Source: Citrobacter sedlakii NBRC 105722
Lineage (GTDB): Bacteria > Pseudomonadota > Gammaproteobacteria > Enterobacterales > Enterobacteriaceae
DNA length: 64,000 bases
Assembly (NCBI RefSeq): GCF_000759835.1
Contig: NZ_BBNB01000006.1
Span: 62,001-126,000, forward strand
Reading direction: 5' to 3'
Both the position numbers and the translations under genes were made by a program. Below are positions 19,698 through 28,318 of this stretch, piece by piece (the stretch's first letter is position 1; every line of letters begins with the position of its first letter). The notes beneath the pieces are model-generated. The model saw only the letters and a list, made by a program, of their open reading frames with translations, had not been told where the DNA came from and ran no database searches.

Positions 19698-20639
19698 CTA
19701 TTGATACGTTACATTCAGCGTTGCCGTGGCATTCGCACTGCCCGGCTTAACAACAGCCCGGGTCTGGTAATAACGCGCCGTCAGGGGAAACGCTTCCTGC
19801 CCACCCGCCGATTGTTTCAGCAGGATGCGGTTGTTCAGCTGCAGCGGAATCGTGTTGTAAACCAGTTGCACCCCAACACCTTCCGCCGTGCCGGGCATCC
19901 CCTGCCCGTTGAGCGCCAGAACGCCGGAATCGCCGCTGACATCCGGGTTTGGCGTTCCGCTCAGTTCAATGTTGATATTGGTTGAAGGATCGCAATTCAA
20001 TCCCAGGGTTTGCGTATCGCCGCGCGAGGGGATAAATCCTGGTCGGTCTGAAAATGCGCTGGCATTAATATCGCCGAGGTTAAAATTAATCACCTGGCTG
20101 GAAAGCGAACAGGCTAATACCGTGACCTGACTTGCGGCGTCCAGCGAAATTTGCACAAAGCGATTGTCCGGCGCGCCATACCAGCCCTGTGCAATTAATC
20201 CAGGCGTTAAGGGGCCAGAGGTGATGTTTCCGGTTTTATAAAAAATGACGTCATAATTACCGAGGTAATAGAGCGTCTTAATATTCGCGCCATAAGATGG
20301 CAGCATGAAATTACCGGCGTCGAACGACGTGCGGATCCCGACGCCGTCGAGGTTAGTGTTATACACTCCGCTCATGGACGCGGGCGTGGCGGATAAGTAA
20401 TTAAACGTATAGCCGCCATTGCAACTCGCGACGCCAGTGGATGAAAACGACGCCAGTTCAACAAATCCGGAGACCCGGACGCGGGCAATTTCCGCGCCTG
20501 CGCCTGTATCACGCTGCACCAGAATATTGCCTGTCGACACGGTTCGAATCAGCGGCGCCGTTATTTCGCACACGTCGGCGGAACACAGACCGGAAAAGGC
20601 CAGGATTAACGCGCCGAATAAAAAATGAATTTGCCGCAC
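19698..20639 (-). CDS. Fimbrial tip adhesin (two-domain FimH-like)
   Basis: 313 residues from GTG 20639, chosen because it gives a signal peptide (RQIHFLFGALILAFSGLCSA) and lies 31 bases after the usher stop; the longer frame to 20903 would overlap the usher and lacks a signal peptide. The N-terminal half (about 20-170) is a putative receptor-binding domain without close resemblance I can name; the C-terminal half is a pilin domain (NLGDINASAF to TLNVTYQ). It should sit at the fimbrial tip and decide binding specificity. Confidence 0.75.
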   Translation of the reverse strand: MRQIHFLFGALILAFSGLCSADVCEITAPLIRTVSTGNILVQRDTGAGAEIARVRVSGFVELASFSSTGVASCNGGYTFNYLSATPASMSGVYNTNLDGVGIRTSFDAGNFMLPSYGANIKTLYYLGNYDVIFYKTGNITSGPLTPGLIAQGWYGAPDNRFVQISLDAASQVTVLACSLSSQVINFNLGDINASAFSDRPGFIPSRGDTQTLGLNCDPSTNINIELSGTPNPDVSGDSGVLALNGQGMPGTAEGVGVQLVYNTIPLQLNNRILLKQSAGGQEAFPLTARYYQTRAVVKPGSANATATLNVTYQ

Positions 20640-20670
20640 GGTATTGTTCTCATTGCCGTAAGTGAAGTAT

Positions 20671-23181
20671 TCAGCGACAAAAGCTGTTGGCGACGTTGAC
20701 GCCGGAATACTGTTCTGTCGCATCCAGCGAATAAGCGGCGCGACAGCGCTGTCGCGGGCCGTCTCCCCAGACGACATCCAGCGTGCCCTGCCGTTCCATT
20801 CCGCTGAGATAAACCTGTCCGTCATCGCCCACAATAAACCCCGGCCCCTTTGCGCCGCTAACGCTGGCAACCGAACCAAACGGCACCGGTAGCCCGTTAT
20901 CACGGCGTAAATTCAGCAACAGGCGCTGCCCGACGCTGGCGATAAACTCCGCGCGCACGACGGCGCCGCGCGTCGGCACAACGTTTTTATTGGTCAACGC
21001 CAGTTCCACGTTGTCGGGAACGGTTAGGGTATCCAGTCCGATATCGTTTTTACGATACGGCGATACGTTACTGGCCAGGGTATAGCCGCGAAAATCGGTT
21101 TTGACGCCGCTCTGATTTTTCACCCCGACACCGCCTGCGCCCGGCGCTTTAATTAACACGTTAGTTTCTCCCAGCGGCTGGGACAGCGTAACGCCGTCAG
21201 CGTGCGCCAATACGCCGCCGGCCAGGGCATAGTTCACCCGCTGGCTCGCGCGGTCGTAGCTGTAGCCGCCGCTCAGTTCCCCATAGGTTCCCTTATAATC
21301 GGCGTTCAGACTGCCGGTATAACCCGCGTCATCCGAACCGTATCCCTGCTGGATATTCCAGCTCAGGGCATTTCCTGCCAGCGCCATACCGCTGACTCCG
21401 ATGCTTTGGGTCGTGCCGCCGCTGCGGCTGTGGTTCAGGCCAGAATGAGCCCAGGTATTTGCCATAAACGCCGTCAGCGGCATGCTGACGTTAAGGGCTA
21501 TCTGGCGATCGCTCTCCGCATGACCGTGATTGCCTGACTGACTGTTTTGACTCTGCGTCCAGCTAATTCCGTAGCTGAGTTGCTTCCAGGTGTTGTTATA
21601 GCTGACACTCAGCGACTGCATGGGTTTACCTGAATGCCAGTAATCTTCCCGCACCGCAGTGAGCGACAGCGAACCTGCGCCTGCGCCAAGACTCTGGCTG
21701 ACGTTAGCCTCCATGCGATTACGCCGCTTCTGCGACAGCACGTTACCGCCACCGTAAGTATCAAACACGTCCTGCATGGCGTAATAACCGCGTGTTGAGT
21801 AGCGATAACCCGCGATCGCGAAATTCGTTCCGGTCGCCACGCTGTTTTTGCTGTAGCGAATGCGCCAGGACTGTCCCTGCGCCTTCCCGGCCTCATGTGG
21901 TCGGGCCCATGACTGAATCACATCGCCAGAAACCGCCCCTACGACACCGAGGTTTTTGCCCACCCCTATCGCCATCGCGCGGTAGCGATCAGCGATCTGT
22001 ATTCCCCCGTAAACGGTAAACGCGTGGGGTAAACCATACATCGCCGTCCCCTGGGAAAATGGAGCGCGCTCCACCCGGCTGTCGTAAGTACGGTAGCGGC
22101 CCGCGGTGAGCGAAAATTTGAAGCGTCCTTCACGCTGGAGTACCGGTAATGAGGCAAACGGCACGGTGAGATGCTGCTCGCTGCCGTCGGCTTCTTTCAG
22201 GGTCACCTCAAGATCGCCGGCCCCGCCAGTCGGGTACATATCGCTGATCTCAAACGCGCCGGGCGCGACGTAACTTTGATAAATCTGATAGCCGTTTTGC
22301 CGGATAATAATTTGCGCATGCGTACGGGCGATCCCCCGGACCACCGGCGCATAACCTTTCAGCGAATCCGGCAGCATGTCGTCATCTGACGCAAGCTGAC
22401 CGCCGCGAAACGGAATGCTGTCAAAAACATCGGCGGGCGAGGCGCTGTCGCCCAGAACCACCTGCGCTTTCAAGGGAATAATGTTGCGCTGCAGATAGGT
22501 GTAAATCGTATCCCAGCGATCGTTGCCCTCGCTGTCGCGATTCCAGGTGGTGTAGTTACGCAGACGCCAGGGGCCGATATTCATGCCCGGTCGCAGATTG
22601 GCGTACTGACTGTTGCGGGTTAAGCCGGTATTTTTTTCCCGGCTATTGTCCCCGCTCAGGCTGTAATTCAGCATTGCCGCGGTTATCCCTTCGTCCCACA
22701 GTTCCGGCGCGACATAGCCCCGCGCGTGGGCGGAAAGCGCAGCCTGTGGCATACTTAGCATCAGTTTCTGGGAGGAAAATGACAGTTCACTGGATGCCTG
22801 AGGGATCGCTGACAGCTCCGCACAGTCGCCTTTCGCCATTAACCCCGGATAGACGTCAGTTCTCACCCCGTAGCGCTGTAAAATAACGTCGCTCAGGCAG
22901 GGTTGAAGGTTTCCGTCATCATCCCTGACAAAGTCGACCTCCCGGGTTTCCCGCAGCTCTCCGTTAAGGAGAATATCGACCCGATAGGTTCCTTCTGCCT
23001 GCTGACCCGTTTCAAAACCAGAAAGGTCAATTTCCCCGGATGCGCTTTGGGTTCGTTCAAGTAACGCCGGGTTGAAATAATCTCTTCCCTTCGCCTCATT
23101 CAGCACAGCTGAAATCATTAATGAGATAAACATCGCCAGTCGGATCGGGGGAAGGTGATTTCTGTAATTTGCTATCATCAT
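20671..23181 (-). CDS. Outer-membrane fimbrial usher
   Basis: 836 residues (starts MM at 23181/23178). Signal peptide, N-terminal periplasmic domain (YFNPALLE, about 35), 24-strand barrel with plug and typical ITEADGSEQ-like segment (VTLKEADGSEQ), C-terminal domain with paired cysteines (RCRAAY and SFCR at the end). It accepts chaperone-subunit complexes and extrudes the pilus. The chaperone stop lies 29 bases upstream. FimD/PapC family, type not resolved. Confidence 0.92.
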   Translation of the reverse strand: MMIANYRNHLPPIRLAMFISLMISAVLNEAKGRDYFNPALLERTQSASGEIDLSGFETGQQAEGTYRVDILLNGELRETREVDFVRDDDGNLQPCLSDVILQRYGVRTDVYPGLMAKGDCAELSAIPQASSELSFSSQKLMLSMPQAALSAHARGYVAPELWDEGITAAMLNYSLSGDNSREKNTGLTRNSQYANLRPGMNIGPWRLRNYTTWNRDSEGNDRWDTIYTYLQRNIIPLKAQVVLGDSASPADVFDSIPFRGGQLASDDDMLPDSLKGYAPVVRGIARTHAQIIIRQNGYQIYQSYVAPGAFEISDMYPTGGAGDLEVTLKEADGSEQHLTVPFASLPVLQREGRFKFSLTAGRYRTYDSRVERAPFSQGTAMYGLPHAFTVYGGIQIADRYRAMAIGVGKNLGVVGAVSGDVIQSWARPHEAGKAQGQSWRIRYSKNSVATGTNFAIAGYRYSTRGYYAMQDVFDTYGGGNVLSQKRRNRMEANVSQSLGAGAGSLSLTAVREDYWHSGKPMQSLSVSYNNTWKQLSYGISWTQSQNSQSGNHGHAESDRQIALNVSMPLTAFMANTWAHSGLNHSRSGGTTQSIGVSGMALAGNALSWNIQQGYGSDDAGYTGSLNADYKGTYGELSGGYSYDRASQRVNYALAGGVLAHADGVTLSQPLGETNVLIKAPGAGGVGVKNQSGVKTDFRGYTLASNVSPYRKNDIGLDTLTVPDNVELALTNKNVVPTRGAVVRAEFIASVGQRLLLNLRRDNGLPVPFGSVASVSGAKGPGFIVGDDGQVYLSGMERQGTLDVVWGDGPRQRCRAAYSLDATEQYSGVNVANSFCR

Positions 23182-23210
23182 TGACTTTATTCCCCGACAG
23201 CCATCCCTGG

Positions 23211-23888
23211 CTATATTGCAGCGCGATGCGCGTCGCCTGTCCCGCCATAATCGTTAATGATTTTAAAGGTGACGGCGCCGCCACTGACGCCGGACGGCAG
23301 CGCGAAACGGGCGGTACTTTCCGGCGCAACGAATGTCACATCGTTCACTTTTTTACCTGCCACGGTAATTTCATTAAAATTAATAAAGTATGCGGAAGGA
23401 TTTTTTACCTGAATAAACTTTCCGTCCAGCCGCCAGATTAATTTCTCTGCCTGCGCTTCCGGCGTCGACTGACGCAGTTGACCGGGACGATAAATGAGCT
23501 TTATTCGTGTCTTTACGGCGATTTGCAACGTATTGTCCTTTCGCGCTGCCGACGGGATTGACTTAATGTTCAACCAGAACAACGATTCTTTATTTTCCGG
23601 CAAATTCCCGCTGCGGATAATTCGCATTACGTTTTGCTGACCGTTATCCAGACGATAAAGCGGCGGCGTAATAATAAACGGGGCTTTTGTTCGAGCCGCA
23701 TCCGGTAATTCAATCCACGATTGAATTAAATACGGGATCGTATCGGGATTACTGACGCTCAAAGAGGCCTCTTTTTTTTCACCATCATAAATAACGCGCG
23801 TACCGCCAACGGAAACGCCAGCGTGAGTCATCGAAATACCCATCGCGAAAAACACGGGGAACAGGACGCAACAACGTAATGCATTCAT
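23211..23888 (-). CDS. Periplasmic fimbrial chaperone
   Basis: 225 residues with signal peptide ending MTHA. Chaperone signature RLDNGQQNVMRI...LPENKESLFWLNI at about 83-112, and the conserved Arg/Lys pair for pilin C-termini (TRVIYDG early and KTRIKLIYRP about 135-144). It folds pilins by donor-strand complementation and hands them to the usher. A stem-loop separates it from the major subunit gene. Confidence 0.92.
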   Translation of the reverse strand: MNALRCCVLFPVFFAMGISMTHAGVSVGGTRVIYDGEKKEASLSVSNPDTIPYLIQSWIELPDAARTKAPFIITPPLYRLDNGQQNVMRIIRSGNLPENKESLFWLNIKSIPSAARKDNTLQIAVKTRIKLIYRPGQLRQSTPEAQAEKLIWRLDGKFIQVKNPSAYFINFNEITVAGKKVNDVTFVAPESTARFALPSGVSGGAVTFKIINDYGGTGDAHRAAI

Positions 23889-23901
23889 ACTAAACCTCTG
23901 A

Positions 23902-23922
23902 AAGGGCCAAATACTGGCCCTT
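23902..23922 (-). other. Intercistronic stem-loop between major pilin and chaperone genes
   Basis: Perfect 8-bp arms AAGGGCCA/TGGCCCTT with a 5-base loop and no T-run, located between the major pilin stop (23939) and the chaperone start (23888). In pap and fim operons such structures stabilise the pilin message and lower downstream expression; the same is inferred here. Confidence 0.65.
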
Positions 23923-23938
23923 AAACGGCGCAGGTAAA

Positions 23939-24472
23939 TCAGTTATAGTTAACGGTAAAATTGGCGACAGCGTTAGCCGGCCCCGCCATCACCGTGGCGC
24001 TGGTAGCAACATAAGCCGCGTAAAAATCCAGATGATTATCCGCGGTACTGGATAACGGATACGAATAGCCGTTCACCTCGTTCAGCCCAAGGTTGCTTTT
24101 ATCCGCTGTTTTCAGTCGAATCGCCACGCCACTCGCCGCACCCGGATCCGGGTTTATCGCCAGTAAACTGTTGTCAAACGCATCGACTAAGCCATCAAAC
24201 TTGACCTTTGCCGACGTCACGCTGACCGGGCAATTGATCAATCTTAAAGTGAATTTCGTTGTCGATGCCTCATCGCCAACGCTGACAAAAGCCGTTTTGG
24301 AAACGCTGCCCATATCCACCATCAGGGTATTATTGGAACCAATATCCACGGTACATGCGGTATCGAGAATTTGTCCCATAAAATTAACCGTGCCGTCATA
24401 GGCGATGGCATTTGAAATAGTCAAAAGACCTGCGACGGATAACGCCATCACTACGCTATTTTTTTTCATCAT
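23939..24472 (-). CDS. Major fimbrial subunit (FimA-like pilin)
   Basis: 177 residues. Signal peptide ends SNAIA; mature chain begins YDGTVNFMGQILDTACTV, with the pilin Cys pair (TACTV and INCPV) and a C-terminal strand NAVANFTVNYN with penultimate Tyr. AAGGA precedes ATG ATG. First gene of the operon; downstream order is chaperone, usher, adhesin, minor subunit, regulator, as in a compact type-1-like cluster. Confidence 0.9.
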   Translation of the reverse strand: MMKKNSVVMALSVAGLLTISNAIAYDGTVNFMGQILDTACTVDIGSNNTLMVDMGSVSKTAFVSVGDEASTTKFTLRLINCPVSVTSAKVKFDGLVDAFDNSLLAINPDPGAASGVAIRLKTADKSNLGLNEVNGYSYPLSSTADNHLDFYAAYVATSATVMAGPANAVANFTVNYN

Positions 24473-24815
24473 TGCTATCCTTAACTTTTGTTTATTTATA
24501 ATCCGGTTAATTTACCGGTGCGAAAACCGCCTCTTTAGCGAGAACATTTCCGCTATGTCTTTGAAAAATGCCAGGCCATAAGTCAAAACCACGTTATCGG
24601 GTTACACGTCATTCCGCTTTCTGCAAGCAGCAACCAAATACGTTGTCATATTGCTTAATGATGATTTTCATATAGCTGCATATATTCGCTCAAGTGATTT
24701 TTTGGTGTAATTTTACACTTTATTCCAGATTCACTTATTAATTTGCACTCCCCATAATTACTAAATCAAGCAGTAAGTTACGTTATTCCAATTATGATAA
24801 TGCCATGGGAGAGCA
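24473..24815. promoter_or_regulatory. Divergent fimbrial/regulator promoter region
   Basis: 343 AT-rich bases between the divergent major pilin and the first IprA-like gene. It holds an inverted repeat GTGTAA-TT-TTACAC (24705-24718), a candidate operator, and CCGGT-TAATTT-ACCGG (24503-24518) in the probable pilin leader. No fimS-like pair of long inverted repeats and no recombinase gene nearby were seen, so inversion-type phase variation is not supported. Confidence 0.4.
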
Positions 24816-25481
24816 ATGATGCCTGCACGCAAAATAGCTACTGAATCAATTGCATATAAAGACCTGCCGATAAAACCGGTAAAACACATTGAGCGGATAA
24901 TAGATAAACTTCTGCCACACGCTAACATATACGAAACAAAACCAAGACAAATAATTAACTATAAGAACAATAACTCCCATCAATGCTTACTCCTACTGAA
25001 AGGAACCATTTCAATATTCAGAACGCGGGATAGCTTTATGTTTAATTCCGAAGTCGCGCCGTTTGTCTTTGGCTTAAGTAATCAACTCTGTGATGCCAGT
25101 TATCTTTTTATGCGCAGTGAGGAGTGCTCGCGGGTGGCGGTATTACCCCTGACAAAAGTCAATGAGGTCATCACGAAAGAGAATCTGTGGGAAAGCCTGG
25201 CGTCACTGTTGGTTTACACCGCAGGACGGGTTTACGATCATTGTACGCGTATTACCGCGCCCAGTTCCTACGATATTATTCGCTCACAACTTTATGAGTT
25301 AATGAAGGAATCTGTTGAGTTCCGCCGCAACATTACCGCAGCGAACTACATTCAGAGCCGAACCTTTTTGTCACGCAGCAGCATTATGAAAATTCTTGCC
25401 GACCTTAAAAAAGGTGGCTATATCATCACGGAACGTGGCGTACTTCTCCAGATACAGCAAAATATTCCCCTGAAATATTAG
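24816..25481 (+). CDS. IprA-like winged-helix regulator 1 (fimbrial neighbour)
   Basis: 221 residues starting at ATG ATG with GGGAGAG upstream. N-terminal half resembles a cyclic-nucleotide-binding-like beta barrel (about 30-120, no phosphate-cassette motif); C-terminal winged helix carries TFLSRSSIMKILADLKKGGY at about 187-206. I recall this arrangement from IprA/YaiV, a regulator of peroxide resistance in Salmonella. It is divergent from the fimbrial operon, the simplest inference being that it controls it. A paralogue follows 76 bases downstream. Confidence 0.65.
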   Translation: MMPARKIATESIAYKDLPIKPVKHIERIIDKLLPHANIYETKPRQIINYKNNNSHQCLLLLKGTISIFRTRDSFMFNSEVAPFVFGLSNQLCDASYLFMRSEECSRVAVLPLTKVNEVITKENLWESLASLLVYTAGRVYDHCTRITAPSSYDIIRSQLYELMKESVEFRRNITAANYIQSRTFLSRSSIMKILADLKKGGYIITERGVLLQIQQNIPLKY

Positions 25482-25557
25482 CCGTAGACTATGCTCGTCA
25501 AAGTAAGAACCTGATACCGCAGGTTCTCAATGCGTTAATCATGACCGGACCGCCATC

Positions 25558-26190
25558 ATGTCGCAGCAATCATCGTTTAATCTTCTCAAGCAGCCTTCCA
25601 TTTATGCCCCGGAGCTGCTAAAGCAGTTGACGCAGGAGCAGGAATTTCGCTGCTATCCTAAAGGCAGTCGGTTTGTTTTTATTCGCGCGGGCGAGCACTG
25701 CTGTCAGTTTATCCGTAGCGGTGTGGTCAGCATTGAAAACCAGGAAAATCACCTGGCGCTCGGCATTGCATCCGCCCCTGTCTCGCTGGGTTTTACCAGC
25801 GCCTTATCCGAAAAGCTGCTGCTGCGTGCGCTGGAGCCGTGTGAGGTCGCCACCGTGCCCCTTGATACCGTCATGGCGCGCATTGAGGAGAAACAGCTCT
25901 GGGAAATCATGGCGAAGCATATGATCGTCGTGATGAATAAGCTGTTTATACAAAATGAGATGGCGACCGCGCCAACCGCCTATGATCTTCTTTGTAAGCA
26001 GTTGCTGGCGCTGAATCAGGAGCCGGACAGTATCCGGGAAAACGTGGCCGCTTATCAGTTTATTCTCGACAGAACGCATATCTCACGCAGCAGCGTCATG
26101 AAAATTCTCTCGGCGCTGAAAAAAGGGGGCTATATCGAACTGAGCCAGGGCAAGCTGATCGCGATTAACCATCTGCCATCACGCTTCTAA
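25558..26190 (+). CDS. IprA-like winged-helix regulator 2
   Basis: 210 residues with the same plan as the preceding gene; the helix-turn-helix segments align almost exactly (THISRSSVMKILSALKKGGY). Base composition is nearer to the chromosome than its AT-rich paralogue. It ends convergent with dhaR, the two stop codons overlapping by 4 bases. Targets unknown. Confidence 0.65.
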   Translation: MSQQSSFNLLKQPSIYAPELLKQLTQEQEFRCYPKGSRFVFIRAGEHCCQFIRSGVVSIENQENHLALGIASAPVSLGFTSALSEKLLLRALEPCEVATVPLDTVMARIEEKQLWEIMAKHMIVVMNKLFIQNEMATAPTAYDLLCKQLLALNQEPDSIRENVAAYQFILDRTHISRSSVMKILSALKKGGYIELSQGKLIAINHLPSRF

Positions 26191-28097
26191 TCGTTATCAC
26201 GCAGCGATTTATACTGGCCGACGTCAATGCCATAGACCTTCATTTTTCGCCAAAGTGTCGTCCGGCCAATTTTTAACAGCGCGGACATCTCCTGTACCCG
26301 TCCGCCGGTAAGTCTGGCGGCGTGAATAATAGCCTCTTTCCCGGCATCCGCGAACGATAAGCTGGCAGACCGCCGCTCTTCCGCCAGAGGCGCATTTCGC
26401 CGTTCGTTGAAGACATAGTCCGGCAGGTGGCTGAGGTGAATGCGCCCTTTTTCACTGCGCAGCGCCGTATTCTCAATGACGCTGTTCAGTTCAAAATCAT
26501 TTCCCGGCCAGTCGCAGGCGACCAGTTGCGCCAGCACGTCATCGTCCATCCTGAGCCGCGTGGAAAAGCGTTTCTCAAGACGGCGTAACCGGTGATCGAC
26601 CAGCGAAGGAATGCTGCTGCGACGCATCCGCAGCGGCGGAATGGTGATCTCAAAAGCATGTAGCGCATAGTAAAGCTGACGGCTGAAGCGGTTTTGTTCC
26701 ACCAGCAGCGCCAGATCCGCCGTGGTGGCGGCGATAACCTTCACATCGACCGGCACTACGCGCCTGGCATCGAGACGGGTAATCACGCCCTGTTTGATGA
26801 CCTGCAACAGCGCCGACTGCAGTGCCGGGGCGAGGTATTCGATTTTTTCCAGATACAGCGTTCCACCGTTCGCCAGTTCCAGCCGACTCAGGCGTCCTTC
26901 GCCCTCCTCACCCGCCGTCGTTGACGCAAAATCCAGTGCCCGTTCGGCATACAGTTGACAGTTTACCGCAATGTACGGCCCTTCCGCCCGCTCGCTGTCA
27001 TTGTGGATCGCCTGGCTCAGCAACTCCTTACCCACGCCTTCCTCGCCGCGCAATAGCACCGGGAAAGCGCCGCGCGCCGCCTGGCGGCCAAAGTGGACGA
27101 GCCGCTGGGTTTGCGGATCGTTCTGCGCCATTTGCGCAAAGGTAAAATTCACTTTGCCCAACTGACTGGTCATGAGCTGGCGCATTTTTTCCACCGGGTG
27201 CAACAATAAAATAAAGCCGGTGCCCTGTGCGTCCTGGATCGGTTTCAGGGTGATCACCGCATCCACAAACTGATGCTGGCTTTCGAACGTTGCCTCGACA
27301 TGATGAAGTGGACGGTGTTGCCGGACGGCCCGCACCAGCACTGCGGGCAACGTGAATAACTCCGTCAGGCTTTTCCCCTGGGCTGCCGCTACGTCAAGAT
27401 GCAGCAACCGCGCCGCCCTTGCATTGATAAACTGCACGTGGCCCTGGGCATTCCAGGTCATCACGCCATCGTCCATGCTTTCTAACAGACCATTCAGATG
27501 GTTAAGGTGACGGTTGGATTCCGCCAGCAGACTGTCGGTGAGCAGAGAATTAGCCACCTCGCGGGCTATCGCCAGCGTGAGCGGCAGATCGGATGAGGTA
27601 TCGTCGCCCGCCCGGCAAACCAGCGCGATCGAACCGGTAAGACGTCCGTGATTATCAAAAACCGGCGTCGCGCAGACGCACCACGGGCGCAACGCGTGCC
27701 GGAAGTGATGGGAACCCCGGGTTTTTACCGGCTGCCCAAGCAGAGCGGCCAGAGACAGCGCACAGGCGCCAATAATGCTTTCCGCACAGTAGGTCCCCTC
27801 AACAAACCCAAGCGCCGCAAGCTGCTCAAGCGTCCCGGCATCGCCGCAGCAGCTCAACACGCAGGCGCTTTCATCAAGAATAAACAGCCCGCACCGACGC
27901 GGCATCATGTACTCCCACGCATCTTCCAGCGCCGCCTGTCCCAGCGTCAGCAGCGCCGCTTTACGCCGGCAAATGGTGTCAAAGGTCAGCCCCTGCGCCC
28001 GATGCGGCTTCGACCAGAAATCAGGGCGCATAATACTGGCGCAGCGCAACCATGAAGCGCGCAGAAACGCAGGAATCTCGTCATCAGGTGAAGCCAT
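26187..28097 (-). CDS. dhaR: Dihydroxyacetone kinase operon activator DhaR
   Basis: 636 residues. Order: GAF-like sensor (about 60-180), PAS (about 200-310), AAA+ domain (about 330-550), Fis-type helix-turn-helix at the end (GRVQEMSALLKIGRTTLWRK). Resembles a NtrC-class enhancer protein but the AAA+ part lacks GAFTGA and has a weak Walker B (GGTLYLEKIEY), which fits E. coli DhaR acting with sigma-70. DhaL-ADP stimulates it and DhaK antagonises it. Divergent from dhaK. Confidence 0.93.
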   Translation of the reverse strand: MASPDDEIPAFLRASWLRCASIMRPDFWSKPHRAQGLTFDTICRRKAALLTLGQAALEDAWEYMMPRRCGLFILDESACVLSCCGDAGTLEQLAALGFVEGTYCAESIIGACALSLAALLGQPVKTRGSHHFRHALRPWCVCATPVFDNHGRLTGSIALVCRAGDDTSSDLPLTLAIAREVANSLLTDSLLAESNRHLNHLNGLLESMDDGVMTWNAQGHVQFINARAARLLHLDVAAAQGKSLTELFTLPAVLVRAVRQHRPLHHVEATFESQHQFVDAVITLKPIQDAQGTGFILLLHPVEKMRQLMTSQLGKVNFTFAQMAQNDPQTQRLVHFGRQAARGAFPVLLRGEEGVGKELLSQAIHNDSERAEGPYIAVNCQLYAERALDFASTTAGEEGEGRLSRLELANGGTLYLEKIEYLAPALQSALLQVIKQGVITRLDARRVVPVDVKVIAATTADLALLVEQNRFSRQLYYALHAFEITIPPLRMRRSSIPSLVDHRLRRLEKRFSTRLRMDDDVLAQLVACDWPGNDFELNSVIENTALRSEKGRIHLSHLPDYVFNERRNAPLAEERRSASLSFADAGKEAIIHAARLTGGRVQEMSALLKIGRTTLWRKMKVYGIDVGQYKSLRDND

Positions 28098-28157
28098 TGC
28101 CGGTTATCTCCAGTCAGGGTGCGCTCGCTCGCATTTTTGCGTGTTTTCCGTCAAATG

Positions 28158-28206
28158 CGTTCCAGAATGAAACATTTCTGCTCAGTTTCGTTCCATTATG
28201 AAACAT
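28158..28206. promoter_or_regulatory. Duplicated operator-like repeat in the dhaR-dhaK region
   Basis: Two copies of CGTTCCANNATGAAACAT start at 28158 and 28189, differing in only two bases and spaced 31 bp, about three helical turns. Each copy is itself near-palindromic (GTTCCA/ATGAAAC). They are likely DhaR binding sites controlling dhaKLM and possibly dhaR. Confidence 0.6.
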
Positions 28207-28318
28207 AACACCGATGAATTTTCTTTTTCGCGCGCTGGGGCACAATTGCGCTATCGGCAGCGCGCGGTCGCCGTGATGTTGAACACGTCCTGTCCCTGGA
28301 GATAACCCGGAGCAAAAA

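Noticed and set aside
20640-20903. 88-codon upstream extension of the fimbrial adhesin
   Set aside because: Lies inside the usher coding sequence, encodes no signal peptide; GTG 20639 gives a proper signal sequence.
24473-24815. fimS-like invertible promoter
   Set aside because: No pair of matching inverted repeats at the ends and no tyrosine recombinase in the window.
26187-28097. DhaR as a sigma-54 activator
   Set aside because: The AAA+ domain lacks GAFTGA and has an altered Walker B; no -24/-12 promoter seen before dhaK.
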